The notes beneath the pieces were generated by a model that worked only from the letters and a program-made list of their open reading frames with translations, had not been told where the DNA came from and did not search any database. Positions 63,535-64,000 of a stretch of 64,000 bases of DNA are shown here, in pieces (the first letter of the stretch is position 1; each line of letters opens with the position of its first letter). Source of the DNA: Sediminihabitans luteus (GTDB lineage Bacteria > Actinomycetota > Actinomycetes > Actinomycetales > Cellulomonadaceae); the NCBI RefSeq assembly GCF_002797595.1, contig NZ_PGFE01000002.1, forward strand, positions 124,001 through 188,000, written 5' to 3'. The position numbers and the translations under genes are program-made.

Positions 63535-64000
63535 TCAGACCCGCACGACGACCTTGCCGCGCACGTGACCGGTCGCGCTGAGCTCCTGCGCCCTGGCCGC
63601 GTCGGCCAGGTCGAAGACCTCGGCGACGTGGACCGCGACCTTGCCGTCGTCGATCAGCGTGCCGAGCGCCGTGAGGTCCTCGGACGACGGGCGCACCCAC
63701 GCGTAGATCCCGCCGAGCTCGCGCACGGCCGGGTCGGCGATCGAGACCGCGGTGCCGCCGTCCGCCAGCACGTCGGGCGTCGAGGCGAGCGCGTCCCCGC
63801 CCACGTAGTCGAGGACGACGTCCACGCCGTCGGGGGCGATCGCGCGCACCCGCCCGGCCAGGCCCTCGCCGTACGTGACGGGCTCGGCGCCGAGCGAGCG
63901 CACGAACTCGTGGTTCGACTCCGAGGCGGTCCCGATCACGCGGGCGCCGCGTGCCGCGGCGATCTGCACCGCGAACGACCCGACCCCGCCGGCCGCGGCG
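63535..64000 (-). CDS. NADP-dependent quinone oxidoreductase-like protein (partial)
   Basis: The C-terminal 155 residues of a zinc-free medium-chain dehydrogenase/reductase; the 5' end lies beyond the window. It starts within the nucleotide-binding AAAGGVGSFAVQIAAARGA, then GTASESNHEFVRSLGAE, GVDVVLDYVGGDAL and the family end GHVRGKVVVRV. The reaction is probably NADPH-dependent reduction of quinones or enones. The stop is 60 bases after the ABC-F start on the same strand. Confidence 0.88.
   Translation of the reverse strand, partial: AAAGGVGSFAVQIAAARGARVIGTASESNHEFVRSLGAEPVTYGEGLAGRVRAIAPDGVDVVLDYVGGDALASTPDVLADGGTAVSIADPAVRELGGIYAWVRPSSEDLTALGTLIDDGKVAVHVAEVFDLADAARAQELSATGHVRGKVVVRV

Overview
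The window is high-GC DNA from an actinobacterium. The right third is very GC-rich (one 60-base row counted at 46201 is 48/60 G+C). It uses GTG starts freely, has four-base GTGA/ATGA gene overlaps, a DtxR/IdeR-type iron box, a malate:quinone oxidoreductase, a small SCO4848-type membrane protein and CDP-glycerol-type cell-wall polymer genes. This fits Micrococcales (Cellulomonadaceae/Promicromonosporaceae-like); the genus cannot be fixed from the sequence alone.

Positions 44-31743 form an antiphage defence island. It opens with an overlapping three-gene set (DUF6361 protein, two-HKD PLD-like protein, SNF2-type helicase) that resembles the Azaca system. A DUF6308 protein, an EEP-family nuclease, and a coupled MazG-like pyrophosphohydrolase plus GIY-YIG/DUF2075 helicase follow. 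A DUF932 gene on the opposite strand marks the border of a complete type 2 BREX (Pgl) operon: pglW (NERD + kinase), pglX (adenine methyltransferase), pglY (ATPase), pglZ (phosphatase-fold), a two-part accessory locus, brxD (ATPase) and brxHI (helicase). The accessory locus changes reading frame exactly at a run of seven G, and its product ends in a domain matching the C-terminus of PglZ. These are the most unusual points in the window.

Positions 31740-44611 are a worn accessory zone. It holds an intact-looking IS3 element with clear inverted repeats, a Cys-rich gene cut by it, an IS256 element with a frameshifted transposase, a possible PD-(D/E)XK protein, a doubly frameshifted tyrosine integrase, a HEPN-like protein, a second decayed Cys-rich gene, a large protein of unknown family, an ISL3 remnant, a decayed SUKH (SMI1/KNR4) gene, and a DUF234-type ATPase behind an inverted-repeat operator candidate. 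This looks like repeated insertion and decay beside the defence island.

From 44753 onward the sequence is compact housekeeping DNA: the pxpABC 5-oxoprolinase operon; an iron-box-controlled ECF transporter operon (fused ATPase, EcfT, S-component, siderophore-interacting reductase); an aldo/keto reductase; small metabolic genes; mqo; an overlapping cell-surface polymer cluster (CDP-glycerol transferase, family 2 glycosyltransferase, pyruvyl transferase, unknown protein); a DHA2-type MFS exporter; an ABC-F ATPase; and a quinone-oxidoreductase-like gene cut by the window end. I saw no rRNA, tRNA or CRISPR array.
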